Shown: piece by piece, positions 23,714-32,580 of the stretch | Numbering within the stretch: the first letter of the stretch is position 1 | Layout of the letters: the number at the start of each line of letters is the position of its first letter | Source of the DNA: JABMRP01 sp964444795 | GTDB taxonomy: Bacteria > Planctomycetota > Planctomycetia > Pirellulales > Thermoguttaceae | DNA: 35,869 bases | Assembly: GCA_964444795.1 (NCBI GenBank) | Contig: CAYUIQ010000067.1 | Coordinates: forward strand, 1-35,869 | Reading direction: 5' to 3' | The notes under the pieces: model-generated | Seen by the model: only the letters and a program-made list of their open reading frames with translations | The model's database searches: none | What the model was told of the DNA's origin: nothing | Translations under genes and position numbers: made by a program

Positions 23714-24496
23714 ATGCCCTCGATCGTCGAAATCACCGACCTAACGTTCGGCTATCCGCCCTACGGACTGTCCCGTCCGGTACTGGAAGACGTGTCGCTG
23801 TGCATCGAGCCGGGGGATTTTCTGGGGATTATCGGGCCCAACGGCGGCGGCAAAACGACGCTCCTGAAACTCATGCTCGGACTGCTCCATCCGCAGCGCG
23901 GCTCGGTCCAGGTTTTCGGCTGCCCCCCTTTGGAGACGCGCACCCGCATCGGGTACGTGCCGCAACACGCACGCGTTGACGCAACGGTACCGGCCAGCGT
24001 CTTGGACGTCGTGCTGACCGGACGTTTGAGCCAGACGTCGTGGGGACCCCGCTTCGGAGCCTCGCACACCGAAGCGGCCCTCGAAGCCCTGCGGCAAACG
24101 GAGACCGAAGGTCTCGCCCGCCGGCCCATCGGCACGCTCTCCGGCGGTCAACGCCAGCGGGTGCTCATCGCCCGGGCGCTGGCGGCCGACGCCCAGTTGC
24201 TGTTGCTCGATGAACCGACCGCGGGCGTCGACGCCCACAGTGAACAAGGGCTGACCGACCTGCTCCACCGGCTCAACGACCATCTGCCCGTGGTGATCGT
24301 CAGTCACGACATTTCGTTCGTCTCGCGCCATTTGAAACAAGTGCTCTGCCTCAACCGGCGGGCAACGTGTCACGCGGCCGCCGATATTTCGCCAGAGATT
24401 ATCGCCGAAATGTACCACGACCACGTACGGCCCGTCGAGCATCGCGACGAGTGTCCGTTGTCGGATCCGGGATGCGAGAAGGGGTGCGGGGATTAG
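23714..24496 (+). CDS. znuC: Zinc ABC transporter ATPase
   Basis: A 260-residue ABC ATPase that powers the zinc permease. It shows GPNGGGKTT (Walker A), YVPQHARVD (Q loop), LSGGQRQR (signature), LLLLDEPT (Walker B) and SHDISF (H loop). The chosen ATG at 23714 follows the upstream gene's stop by 4 bp; an alternative GTG at 23681 overlaps it and gives 11 extra residues. The C-terminus is unusual: a His/Cys-rich tail (HDHVRPVEHRDE, then C-X6-C-X3-C within CPLSDPGCEKGCGD) that could bind metal. The permease follows after a repeat insertion of about 50 bp. Confidence 0.92.
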   Translation: MPSIVEITDLTFGYPPYGLSRPVLEDVSLCIEPGDFLGIIGPNGGGKTTLLKLMLGLLHPQRGSVQVFGCPPLETRTRIGYVPQHARVDATVPASVLDVVLTGRLSQTSWGPRFGASHTEAALEALRQTETEGLARRPIGTLSGGQRQRVLIARALAADAQLLLLDEPTAGVDAHSEQGLTDLLHRLNDHLPVVIVSHDISFVSRHLKQVLCLNRRATCHAAADISPEIIAEMYHDHVRPVEHRDECPLSDPGCEKGCGD

Positions 24497-24505
24497 CGAT
24501 TCGTT

Positions 24506-24532
24506 GTTTAGCCCCGGCACTTGTGCCCGGCG
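24506..24532 (+). repeat. TTTAGCCCCGGCACTTGTGCC repeat, copy 2
   Basis: GTTTAGCCCCGGCACTTG followed by TGCCCGGCG sits between the zinc ATPase and permease genes. It agrees with 31874-31900 at 26 of 27 positions and is related to 7197-7223. CCGGCAC and GTGCCCGG can pair. It ends about 13 bp before the permease start and just before its Shine-Dalgarno site. Confidence 0.7.
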
Positions 24533-24544
24533 TTTGGAGGGGAA

Positions 24545-25459
24545 GTGGGAATAGTAGACGTTATTCAGCACGTAATTCAAAACGCCATGCAATTCTTTCA
24601 GGACATGGCGGTTAATCCGTTCTTGCTGACCGGGCTTCTGGCCGGCTTGCTGGCCAGTGTGGCGTGTGGGGTGATCGGTCCGTATGTGATCACGCGGCGC
24701 ATCGTGTTCCTCAGCGGGGCGATTGCCCACGTGGCCGTCGGCGGGATCGGGGCAGCCGTGTTTCTGAGAGACCGGGTTCCGGACGGCTTTGCCTGGCTTA
24801 GTCCGACCGCCGGCGCGACGATTGCCGCGCTGGGGGCCGCCGTGGTGATCGGGTTGTTTCACGAATTTGCCGCCGAACGGCTCGATACCCTAATCGGTGC
24901 GTTCTGGGCCGTAGGTATGGCCGTCGGCATTCTGCTCATCAAGTTCACGCCCGGCTACCAAACCGAGTTGATGTTCTATCTGTTCGGCAACATCACCGTC
25001 GTGAGTTGGTCTCAGATCTGGTGGATGATCGCCCTGAACGTGGTTATCGTCGGTGTCGTGCTGGTCTCGCACAAACGCCTGCTGGCGCTTTGCCTCGATC
25101 CGCAACAGGCCGAGCTCCAGGGGATCAACGTCGTGGCCACCAATATCACGCTTCTCTGCCTGGTGGCGCTGACGGTCATCTGCCTGACAAAAGTCGTGGG
25201 GCTCATCCTGGTTATCGCCCTGCTGTGTCTGCCGGCGGCCACCGCCTCGCACCATCTGGCCCGCTTGTCAACGATCATTTGGGGTTCGATCGGGCTCTGC
25301 ATGGTCGTCACCACCGCGCCCCGGGTGGGCGTGTACGGCACGCGGATCAGTGCCGAAGCGGCGATCGTGCTGGCTGCCGCGGGAGTGTATCTGGCGTCGG
25401 TTCTGCTGACCCACTTCTTGGCTCGCAGGACGGTACGGCAAGGGAGGCCGGAGGCATGA
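24545..25459 (+). CDS. znuB: Zinc ABC transporter permease
   Basis: A 304-residue ABC-3 family inner-membrane permease with about eight hydrophobic helices. Family features include LLAGLLASVACGVIGPYVITRRIVFLSGAIAHVAVGG and the C-terminal VGLILVIALLCLPAATA. The GTG at 24545 is favoured because GGAGGGG lies directly upstream; ATG 24587 is an alternative and a TTG at 24521 inside the repeat is rejected. Its TGA overlaps the ATG of the following nuclease gene (ATGA at 25456-25459), a sign of coupled translation between zinc transport and DNA repair. Confidence 0.88.
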   Translation: MGIVDVIQHVIQNAMQFFQDMAVNPFLLTGLLAGLLASVACGVIGPYVITRRIVFLSGAIAHVAVGGIGAAVFLRDRVPDGFAWLSPTAGATIAALGAAVVIGLFHEFAAERLDTLIGAFWAVGMAVGILLIKFTPGYQTELMFYLFGNITVVSWSQIWWMIALNVVIVGVVLVSHKRLLALCLDPQQAELQGINVVATNITLLCLVALTVICLTKVVGLILVIALLCLPAATASHHLARLSTIIWGSIGLCMVVTTAPRVGVYGTRISAEAAIVLAAAGVYLASVLLTHFLARRTVRQGRPEA

Positions 25460-28400
25460 ATCGCCTGACGGAGGCCTTGGCCGACGCATGTCGCAGGCGC
25501 CCCCTTTGCCAGAAATGGTTGATCGCGCCGTCGATGCGAGTGGGCCATCAATGGCTCGACACGATCACCCGCGCCGGTATCTCACCCGTCAACGTGCGCG
25601 TGAAAACGATCAAGTCGACGGCCATCGATCTGGCCCTGCCGGAGATGGTCGGCCGCGGCGTGTCGCCCGCCTCGCAACGGGCCGTCTTTGTGCTCGTCGA
25701 TCGGTTGCTTCGGGAGCTACGCGATACGGACCTGGAATACCTCGGCCAGTTGCCGCCCAGTGCGGCGATGACCGAAACGATCCGCCGCTCGCTGCAATCG
25801 CTACGGATGGCCGGACTGCGGCCGGAAGATCTCACCGCCGAGCACTTCGAAGCGGCGGGGAAAGGCCGCGATCTCGGGCGTATTCTGCACGGCTACCTGC
25901 AATCGCTGCGGCAACGAAATCTGATCGACCATGCCGAGGTGACCCAGATCGCCACGAGCCGGCTGCAAACCGGCGGCGCGCTCGCGGATGAACAACTGTT
26001 GGTCCTCTGGCCCCGCGATCTGGCGCCCTCGCCTCTGGAAGAGCGACTCCGCGGGGCGCTGCCGAAGGAGAATCACCTGCTGCTGCCGGTCGACGAGCCG
26101 GTTGATCCCCGCCGAGAGATTTCTACCGATGTCGACCTCCTGCCCTGGGTCGGGCGGCCGGCCGATGCACCGACGCCGAAAGACGATCAAACGGTTGAAA
26201 TCTTCCCAGCGGTCGGCGAGGTGAACGAGGTTCGCGAGGTGCTTCGCCGATGTCTGGCCCGAGGCATCCCGCTGGACGACGTGGAGTTGCTCCATACGGA
26301 CCCCGAGACGTTCGTTCCGCTGGTCTACGAGAGTCTGGCCTCTTGGATGCCGCGCGGCGACGGCGAGGGCGGCGAGTCGGGCCTTGCCGACGATCTGCCC
26401 GTCACTTTCGCCGAGGGGATTCCCTGCCGGTACTCGCGCCCCGGGCGCCTGCTCGCGGCGTGGGTGGCTTGGATCGGCGAAGACTTTCCGCAAGCCACGT
26501 TGGTGAGGATCGTACGCGACGGTCTGTTGACCTGCCCCGAATCGACCGACGGCGAGACGCGACCCGCTCGGCTGGCCTCCGTGCTGCGAACCGTGGGCAT
26601 CGGGTTCGGCCGCCGACGTTACGTGTCGCGTATGGATTCCGAAATCGCCGGCCTCGAGCGGCGTTTGGAAAGTTCGCAAGAGGTCGATTCGGAAGAAGGG
26701 GCCGACGAGGCGGCGGCTCGCCAAGGGCGATGGGAGCGCCGGCTCGACGACCTCCGCATCCTCCGCCGGTTGATCGACGATCTGCTGGCGGTGAGCCCGG
26801 AACCGGGCGCCGAACAGGCCGACGTACTGGCCGCGGCGCGCGACTTACTCGGGCGTCTTGCCCACTCCGTCGACCGGGCCGACAATTTCGCCTGCCAGCG
26901 ACTGATCGAAGAGATCAAGGACCTGGCATATTGGATCGCCGACGGCGACGGGCCGCTGAGTCTCGACGTGTGGAGTTGGCTGGCCGAATTGCCCCGTGCG
27001 GCGAGGATTTCCGGTAGCGGTCCGCGACCGGGGTGCCTGCACGTGGCCGGCGTGTTGACCGGCGGGCACTCGGGACGCCGCCACATCTGTATCGTTGGGC
27101 TGGACGACGGCCGTTTTCCCGGCACGGGATCGCAAGATCCGCTCCTGCTCGACGTCGAACGCCGCGCCGTTTCGGCCGATCTGCCAACCGCCGCGTCGCG
27201 ACTGGAAGAGAAACTGCTGGGCTTCGCCCGAATGCTGGCACGTTTGCGCGGCCGCTTGACGTTGAGCTTCGCCTCGCGCAATCTGCGGGACGATCGGGAA
27301 CAGTTTCCCAGCGCGCTCCTTTTGGCGGTCTACCGGCTGGTGTCGGGAAACCGCCAGGGGACACAGCAAGACATGCTCGACGGGCTGCCCGCGGCCGCAT
27401 CGTTCGCACCGCCGGAGGCCGACTCCTGCCCAAGCGATACCCAGTGGTGGCTCTGGCGGCTTTGTGGAACGCTTCCCGTGCAGGGCGCGGCGGAACGGGT
27501 GGCCCGGCATTATCCCCATTTGGCGTGCGGCGCCGAGGCGACCGGCAAACGGCACTCAGCCGCATTTACCGAGTACGACGGTCACGTCGAGCGCGCCGGG
27601 TACGTCCTGGACCCGACCGCCGCCAATGGCCCCGTCATGTCGAGCGGCCGGCTGGAACTCCTCGGACGCTGTCCGCTGGCCTTCTTCTTCCACTACGGGC
27701 TGAACCTCGTGTTGCCCGACGAGTTGGAGATCGACACCCGTCGCTGGCTCGACCCGCTGACGTTGGGCCATCTGCTGCACGTGGTCTTCGAGCAGTTCGT
27801 CGGCGAGTTGGCCAAGGCCGACGCGTTGCCGTTTTCCAAGACGCACGGGCCCGTCTTGCGGGCGGTGGTCGATCGGCAAATCGAAGCGTACCGGGCGACC
27901 TACCCTCCGCCGAGTGAGCATGTTTTCCAATCGCAAGTGCGGCACATCGAGCAAACGGCGCGCGTGTTTCTGACCGAGGAGATCGAATTCTGCCAGCGAA
28001 CCGGCGGCCGGCCGATGTACATGGAGGCGTCGCTGGGAATGCGCCCCGAGGCGGCGGGCACACCGCTCGACTCGCCCGAGCCGGTGCCCGTGGCGCTGGC
28101 CGACGGCCGCGAGTTGCTTGCCCGGGGGCGCGTCGATCGGGTCGATCGGCTCGGCGACTCCGCGGAGCCCGAATACGCGATCTGGGATTACAAGACGGGC
28201 AGCACGTGGAAATACGATCGGGGCGATCCTTTTCGGCAGGGACGCGTCGTCCAGCCGTTCGTTTACCTGGCGATGGTCAACCACCGGTTGCGCACGGTCG
28301 TCGGCGCGAATGCCCGGGCAGTGCGATTCGGCTTCTTCTTCCCCAATCCTCAACAACGGGGCGACCGGATTACCTGGTCGGCCGAACAACTGGCCGCCGG

Positions 28401-28611
28401 CCGCGATGTGCTGAACACGATGGCAGGGATCGTTCGCCACGGCGCGTTTTCGGCCACCGACGACAAGAACGACTGCGACTACTGCGATTACGCCTCGATC
28501 TGCGGCGACGTCAACCGAGTAACGGCCGACGCCCGGGCCAAGCTCGAAGACCCGGGCAACGTGGCACTCGACCCGTTCCGGCAGTTGCGAGGGAGGGGCA
28601 TCGATGAGTAG
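25456..28611 (+). CDS. addB: AddB-type PD-(D/E)XK nuclease subunit with Fe-S cluster motif
   Basis: A 1051-residue protein matching the AddB subunit of the AddAB helicase-nuclease, which resects double-strand breaks for RecA-dependent repair. The C-terminal nuclease is clear: LLARGRVDRVD (D894/D897) and WDYKTG (D911-Y-K913). Four cysteines, C739 and C1007-X2-C1010-X5-C1016, match the AddB iron-sulfur 'staple' pattern. The N-terminal helicase-like part has no visible Walker A motif, so it is probably non-catalytic, as in some AddB proteins. GGAGGC precedes the ATG at 25456, which overlaps the permease stop. The 3' end overlaps the next gene by 8 bp. The pairing with an AddA-type neighbour makes the assignment strong even though the N-terminal half is divergent. 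Confidence 0.88.
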   Translation: MNRLTEALADACRRRPLCQKWLIAPSMRVGHQWLDTITRAGISPVNVRVKTIKSTAIDLALPEMVGRGVSPASQRAVFVLVDRLLRELRDTDLEYLGQLPPSAAMTETIRRSLQSLRMAGLRPEDLTAEHFEAAGKGRDLGRILHGYLQSLRQRNLIDHAEVTQIATSRLQTGGALADEQLLVLWPRDLAPSPLEERLRGALPKENHLLLPVDEPVDPRREISTDVDLLPWVGRPADAPTPKDDQTVEIFPAVGEVNEVREVLRRCLARGIPLDDVELLHTDPETFVPLVYESLASWMPRGDGEGGESGLADDLPVTFAEGIPCRYSRPGRLLAAWVAWIGEDFPQATLVRIVRDGLLTCPESTDGETRPARLASVLRTVGIGFGRRRYVSRMDSEIAGLERRLESSQEVDSEEGADEAAARQGRWERRLDDLRILRRLIDDLLAVSPEPGAEQADVLAAARDLLGRLAHSVDRADNFACQRLIEEIKDLAYWIADGDGPLSLDVWSWLAELPRAARISGSGPRPGCLHVAGVLTGGHSGRRHICIVGLDDGRFPGTGSQDPLLLDVERRAVSADLPTAASRLEEKLLGFARMLARLRGRLTLSFASRNLRDDREQFPSALLLAVYRLVSGNRQGTQQDMLDGLPAAASFAPPEADSCPSDTQWWLWRLCGTLPVQGAAERVARHYPHLACGAEATGKRHSAAFTEYDGHVERAGYVLDPTAANGPVMSSGRLELLGRCPLAFFFHYGLNLVLPDELEIDTRRWLDPLTLGHLLHVVFEQFVGELAKADALPFSKTHGPVLRAVVDRQIEAYRATYPPPSEHVFQSQVRHIEQTARVFLTEEIEFCQRTGGRPMYMEASLGMRPEAAGTPLDSPEPVPVALADGRELLARGRVDRVDRLGDSAEPEYAIWDYKTGSTWKYDRGDPFRQGRVVQPFVYLAMVNHRLRTVVGANARAVRFGFFFPNPQQRGDRITWSAEQLAAGRDVLNTMAGIVRHGAFSATDDKNDCDYCDYASICGDVNRVTADARAKLEDPGNVALDPFRQLRGRGIDE

Positions 28612-31600
28612 CCAGGAACAACCGACTGCCGCCCCCGCGCCGCCCGACCAGACCGAGCGGCAACAGATCCTCACCGAGCTGGAAACAACCATGCTGGTCG
28701 AGGCCTCGGCCGGTTCGGGAAAAACGACGAGCATGGTCGGCCGCATGGTCGAGCTGCTCGGCGAGGGACACTGCACGGTCGATACGCTGGCCGCGATTAC
28801 CTTCACGCGCAAAGCAGCCGGCGAATTGCGGGGGCGTTTTCAGGTGGCCCTGGAGACGGCGTCCCGGGCGGCGACCGGCCGGCGTCAACAGCGGCTGCGC
28901 GAGGCGGCCGATCACGTTGCCCGGTGTTTCGTCGGCACGATCCATTCGTTTTGCGGCCGATTGCTACGCGAGCGGCCCGTCGAGTCGGGGGTCGATCCGG
29001 CGTTTCGCGAACTGGACGACGCGACCGATGCCCGGCTGCGGGAAGAAGCGTGGGACGAGTTTGTCACCAGCCTGCTGGCCGATCCCGGCAATTCGGTCTT
29101 GCACGACCTGGCGGAATTGGGCCTCCAGATCGAACAGTTGCACGAGCCGTTCCTGCAATATGCGAATTACCCGGACGTCCACGACTGGCCCGCTGAGGAA
29201 GTCGAGTTGCCGTCGCTCAAAGGAGCGACCGAAGCGCTGCTGAGTTACGCCCGCCACATCGGCAGCCTGCTTCCGGATTTGCCCGAGGACCCGGGAAACG
29301 ACCGCCTGATGCCCGCCTATCGGCGCGTGGCGAGGATGGTTCGTCAGGCCGACTTGCAGCGACCGGCCGAGTTGCTGGAGATCCTTGAAGAATTCGGCAA
29401 GAAGAAGATCGTACAGAAGCAGTGGCCCGGCGGCCGTGAGCAGGCGCTTGCCGAATTGGGGCAATGGGACCGTTTCGCCGAGCAATATGCCGAACGGTTG
29501 GTCGGTCTTTGGCGGCGAAAGCGATACCCGCTGGTGCTGCGCGTTTTGGCTGAAGCGGCGAAGATGTACGATCGGCGGCGACGCGCGGCCTGCGGTCTGA
29601 ACTACCAGGATCTGCTCTTGCAGTCGGCCGAACTGCTACGCGACAAGCCGACGGTTCGCCGCTACTTCGCTCGCCGCTTGACGCACCTGCTGGTCGACGA
29701 ATTCCAAGACACCGACCCGGTACAGGCCGAGGTGATGCTCCTGCTCACAGCCGACGACCCGGACGAAACGGTCTGGCGAAGCTGCCGGCCGCGGCCCGGT
29801 TCGCTCTTCGTCGTCGGCGACCCGAAGCAGTCGATCTACCGCTTTCGTCGAGCCGATATCGTCACCTACGACGAGGTGAAACGGATCATCGAGCGTCACG
29901 GCAAGGCGATCACCCTTTGGGCCAATTTCCGCAGTCGCCGGCCCGTGGTCGAGTGGAGCAATCGGACGTTCGACGAAGTGTTTCCGGCGGTGGCCAACGC
30001 GTACTCGCCCGAGCGGCGTCCGATGGAATCGGCCCACCCCAGCGGCCCGGGCACGTTGCCCGTGGGGGTTTGCACGCTGAATATTCCGGCGGAGTTCTGC
30101 AAGAAGAACGACGCGGCCGTCGAGTACGAATCACAGCGGATCGCCGAGGCGATTCTCGCGGCAGTGTCTTCAGCCGACGGCGAGGAACCGCTGGCCGTGC
30201 CGGACGATTTTCTCATTCTTGCCGCGAGGAAACGCAACCTGGGCGCGTATGCCGCAAAACTGGCCCGCTTGGGGATCCCCGCCCAAGTGACCGGCGGAGC
30301 CGTGCTTAACGAGGTCGAAGAGTTGGACCTGCTCCACCGTTGTCTGCGAGCGATCACCCTGCCCGACAACCCGGTCGCGCTGGTGGCCGCGCTGCGCAGC
30401 GGACTGTTTGGTGTCAGCGATACGGCGCTTTTCGCCCTACGGCAAGCGGGTGGGCAGTTCGACTTTCGCCGGCCGCTGCCCGAGCGATTGCCCGCGGAAA
30501 CGGCCCGGCGGTTGGATGAAATCTGGCACCGGCTCCGCGACTACGATCGGCTCCTGCGACAAGGGCCGCCGGTGGCCGCGGTGGAGCGGATCGCGGCCGA
30601 GTTGGGGTTGCCGGCCCGCGCTGCCGCCGGAGCTGCCGGAAACGTGCATGCCGGAAGCCTCGCCCGGGCGATCGAGCTTCTGCGAGCGGCGCAGCAGGAC
30701 GCGATTTCCTCCGGCGAACTGGTCGACTATCTGGGCCAGCTCGTCAACCGCGAGGAAACACACGACGGCTTGCCCGCCCGGCCGCCCAGCCAATCACCCG
30801 TCCGTATCATGAACTTGCATCAGGCCAAAGGGCTCGAGGCGCCGATCGTTTTTCTCGCCGACCCCACCGGACAAACGGCCTATCCGCCCCAGCTTCATAT
30901 CGATCGTAGCGGCGACCGCGTGCTCGGCTATCTGGCGATCACGGGCGACGCGCGGGGGCGAACCCGGCCGTTGTTGGCATGTCCCGGGGAGTGGGAGTCG
31001 TGGGCGGCCGAGGAGGAGGAATTCGCCAAAGCCGAAAAGCTGCGGCTGCATTACGTGGCCGCCACGCGTGCGGGAAGCCAGTTGGTCGTCACGCAGCGAG
31101 CCAAGGGCAACCCTCGCAACCCGTGGAAGTTCTTCGCCGATGCGCTGGACGGTTGCCCCGAGCTTGGCGACGGGGAATCGGGCGACCCACCCGTGGGCCT
31201 GCCCAGCACGCCGGCCGAGACACGATCGGTTGCGATCCCAGCGGAGGAACCGGCCAAGGCCGTCGAGGCGATTGCCGGTCGATGGCGCGAGGCGGCGCGG
31301 CCCGGTTATGCGATGGTTGCGGCCAAAGCCGTTTCGGTGACCGAGGCCAGCCCGATGCGATCGGCCGGCGAACACGGCACGGAATGGGGGACGGTCGTCC
31401 ACTCGCTGCTGGAAACGGCCATGGCCCGGCCGGAAGCCGAGTTGCACGATCTGGCTCGAAGTGCTTTGGAGGAACAAGGCCTCGCCCCGTCGCTGGCCGG
31501 CGAGGTGATCGCGACCGTGCAAGCGGTGACCCGCTCCGACGTCTGGCAACGCGCCTTGCGAGCCGAGCGGCGGTTGCCGGAGGTGTCCTTCCAAACGCTG

Positions 31601-31864
31601 TTGCCCGACGACTCGCCCCATCACCAAGGCGTTCCCACAATCGTCCGTGGGGTGATCGATCTGGCCTTTTTCGAGGCCGGCGGCTGGGTGATCGTCGATT
31701 ACAAAACCGACGCCCAAGACGCCGACCGTCTCGATGCCCTAGCTCGGCACTACCGGGGCCAACTGCTCACCTATGCCGAAGCCTGGCACGCCATGCTCGG
31801 AGAACCCGTCGCCGAAACGGGGTTGTATTTCACGGATGCCGATCGGTATGTCGTGGTGTCGTGA
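28604..31864 (+). CDS. addA: AddA-type UvrD helicase-nuclease
   Basis: A 1086-residue SF1A helicase with a C-terminal nuclease, the motor partner of AddB. It shows EASAGSGKTT (Walker A, K40), TFTRKAAGELRGR (motif Ia), LLVDEFQDTDPVQ (motif II, about 363-375), VGDPKQSIYRFRRAD (motif III), NFRSRRPVVEW (motif IV), NLHQAKGLEAPIVFL (motif V, from 737) and HYVAATRA (motif VI). The nuclease has GVIDLAFF (D1019) and VDYKTD (D1032-Y-K1034). Together with AddB this gives a two-nuclease AddAB rather than a RecBCD layout. The ATG at 28604 has GGGAGGGG about 6 bases upstream and overlaps the addB stop, so translation is probably coupled. Confidence 0.92.
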   Translation: MSSQEQPTAAPAPPDQTERQQILTELETTMLVEASAGSGKTTSMVGRMVELLGEGHCTVDTLAAITFTRKAAGELRGRFQVALETASRAATGRRQQRLREAADHVARCFVGTIHSFCGRLLRERPVESGVDPAFRELDDATDARLREEAWDEFVTSLLADPGNSVLHDLAELGLQIEQLHEPFLQYANYPDVHDWPAEEVELPSLKGATEALLSYARHIGSLLPDLPEDPGNDRLMPAYRRVARMVRQADLQRPAELLEILEEFGKKKIVQKQWPGGREQALAELGQWDRFAEQYAERLVGLWRRKRYPLVLRVLAEAAKMYDRRRRAACGLNYQDLLLQSAELLRDKPTVRRYFARRLTHLLVDEFQDTDPVQAEVMLLLTADDPDETVWRSCRPRPGSLFVVGDPKQSIYRFRRADIVTYDEVKRIIERHGKAITLWANFRSRRPVVEWSNRTFDEVFPAVANAYSPERRPMESAHPSGPGTLPVGVCTLNIPAEFCKKNDAAVEYESQRIAEAILAAVSSADGEEPLAVPDDFLILAARKRNLGAYAAKLARLGIPAQVTGGAVLNEVEELDLLHRCLRAITLPDNPVALVAALRSGLFGVSDTALFALRQAGGQFDFRRPLPERLPAETARRLDEIWHRLRDYDRLLRQGPPVAAVERIAAELGLPARAAAGAAGNVHAGSLARAIELLRAAQQDAISSGELVDYLGQLVNREETHDGLPARPPSQSPVRIMNLHQAKGLEAPIVFLADPTGQTAYPPQLHIDRSGDRVLGYLAITGDARGRTRPLLACPGEWESWAAEEEEFAKAEKLRLHYVAATRAGSQLVVTQRAKGNPRNPWKFFADALDGCPELGDGESGDPPVGLPSTPAETRSVAIPAEEPAKAVEAIAGRWREAARPGYAMVAAKAVSVTEASPMRSAGEHGTEWGTVVHSLLETAMARPEAELHDLARSALEEQGLAPSLAGEVIATVQAVTRSDVWQRALRAERRLPEVSFQTLLPDDSPHHQGVPTIVRGVIDLAFFEAGGWVIVDYKTDAQDADRLDALARHYRGQLLTYAEAWHAMLGEPVAETGLYFTDADRYVVVS

Positions 31865-31873
31865 GATCGCTTG

Positions 31874-31900
31874 GTTTAGCCCCGGCACTTGTGCCTGGCG
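31874..31900 (+). repeat. TTTAGCCCCGGCACTTGTGCC repeat, copy 3
   Basis: GTTTAGCCCCGGCACTTG followed by TGCCTGGCG begins 9 bp past the addA stop codon. It differs from the 24506-24532 copy at a single position. The two copies bracket the permease-addB-addA part of the operon as direct repeats about 7.3 kb apart. Confidence 0.7.
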
Positions 31901-32128
31901 CGGCTAGCCCGCAATCACCACTTGCATCGGTCGCAATACTCGCTAAGCTGGAGCTTGTACCCCTGGAGTGTGCAGCCAAATAGCGTGACACGCATGGTAC
32001 GATTAGCGCCATTGGGTGGGGCGTCGTGAGACAACTACTTCCTCCATTTCCATTCTCGGGCTGCTCAAAAGACACAACTTGGCCGATCTGACTGGGCACC
32101 CCTGCATCGCACCGAGGAATTAGCAATT

Positions 32129-32497
32129 TTGGCGAAACGACGGAAACCAGACACGGCGGAAAAAGTTGTCCTTGCCGTACTGATCTACGAGTTTCGTGCG
32201 GACGCGCGGCATGAATCCGACAAAACGATCAAGAAGCGGCTGCGGTATTACAGACTCGGCCCGTACGAGCAGGAACGAGTTGACCTGCTCCGTCGGTTCA
32301 AAGATTCACTGCAAAAAGAGATCGGGCGCCACCATCGCTCCGGATACTACCTTGGACCGCATGGTGAATTCGCGGCCATGGAAGATTTTGACGTCAAACG
32401 AATTGTTGCCGACTATCGCACCCAATATCCGGGAATTGACGTTTCAGAGATCGAGTGGTTTGTTCCCTTCGCCGTGTTCACGTACTACCTCCGATAG
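32129..32497 (+). CDS. Small basic protein of unknown family
   Basis: A 122-residue protein that I do not recognise. It starts MAKRRKPDTAEK, is rich in Lys, Arg and Tyr (KKRLRYYRLGPYEQERVDLLRRFKDSLQKEIGRHHRSGYY), and ends in an aromatic, hydrophobic tail (IEWFVPFAVFTYYLR). The charged middle suggests a helical, possibly nucleic-acid-binding protein, but this is only compositional. The start is a TTG at 32129 with GAGGA about 11 bases upstream; no ATG or GTG is available before mid-protein. The region is less GC-rich than its neighbours and non-coding DNA lies on both sides, which may mean transfer or lineage-specific origin. The clean frame and varied composition favour a real gene. Confidence 0.55.
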   Translation: MAKRRKPDTAEKVVLAVLIYEFRADARHESDKTIKKRLRYYRLGPYEQERVDLLRRFKDSLQKEIGRHHRSGYYLGPHGEFAAMEDFDVKRIVADYRTQYPGIDVSEIEWFVPFAVFTYYLR

Positions 32498-32580
32498 CGC
32501 AAATGGGGACACATAGCCCAAGATGCAAACAACAACATCCAGTAGACCCGATACTATAACCGAATCGTGGGAGGTGACGG

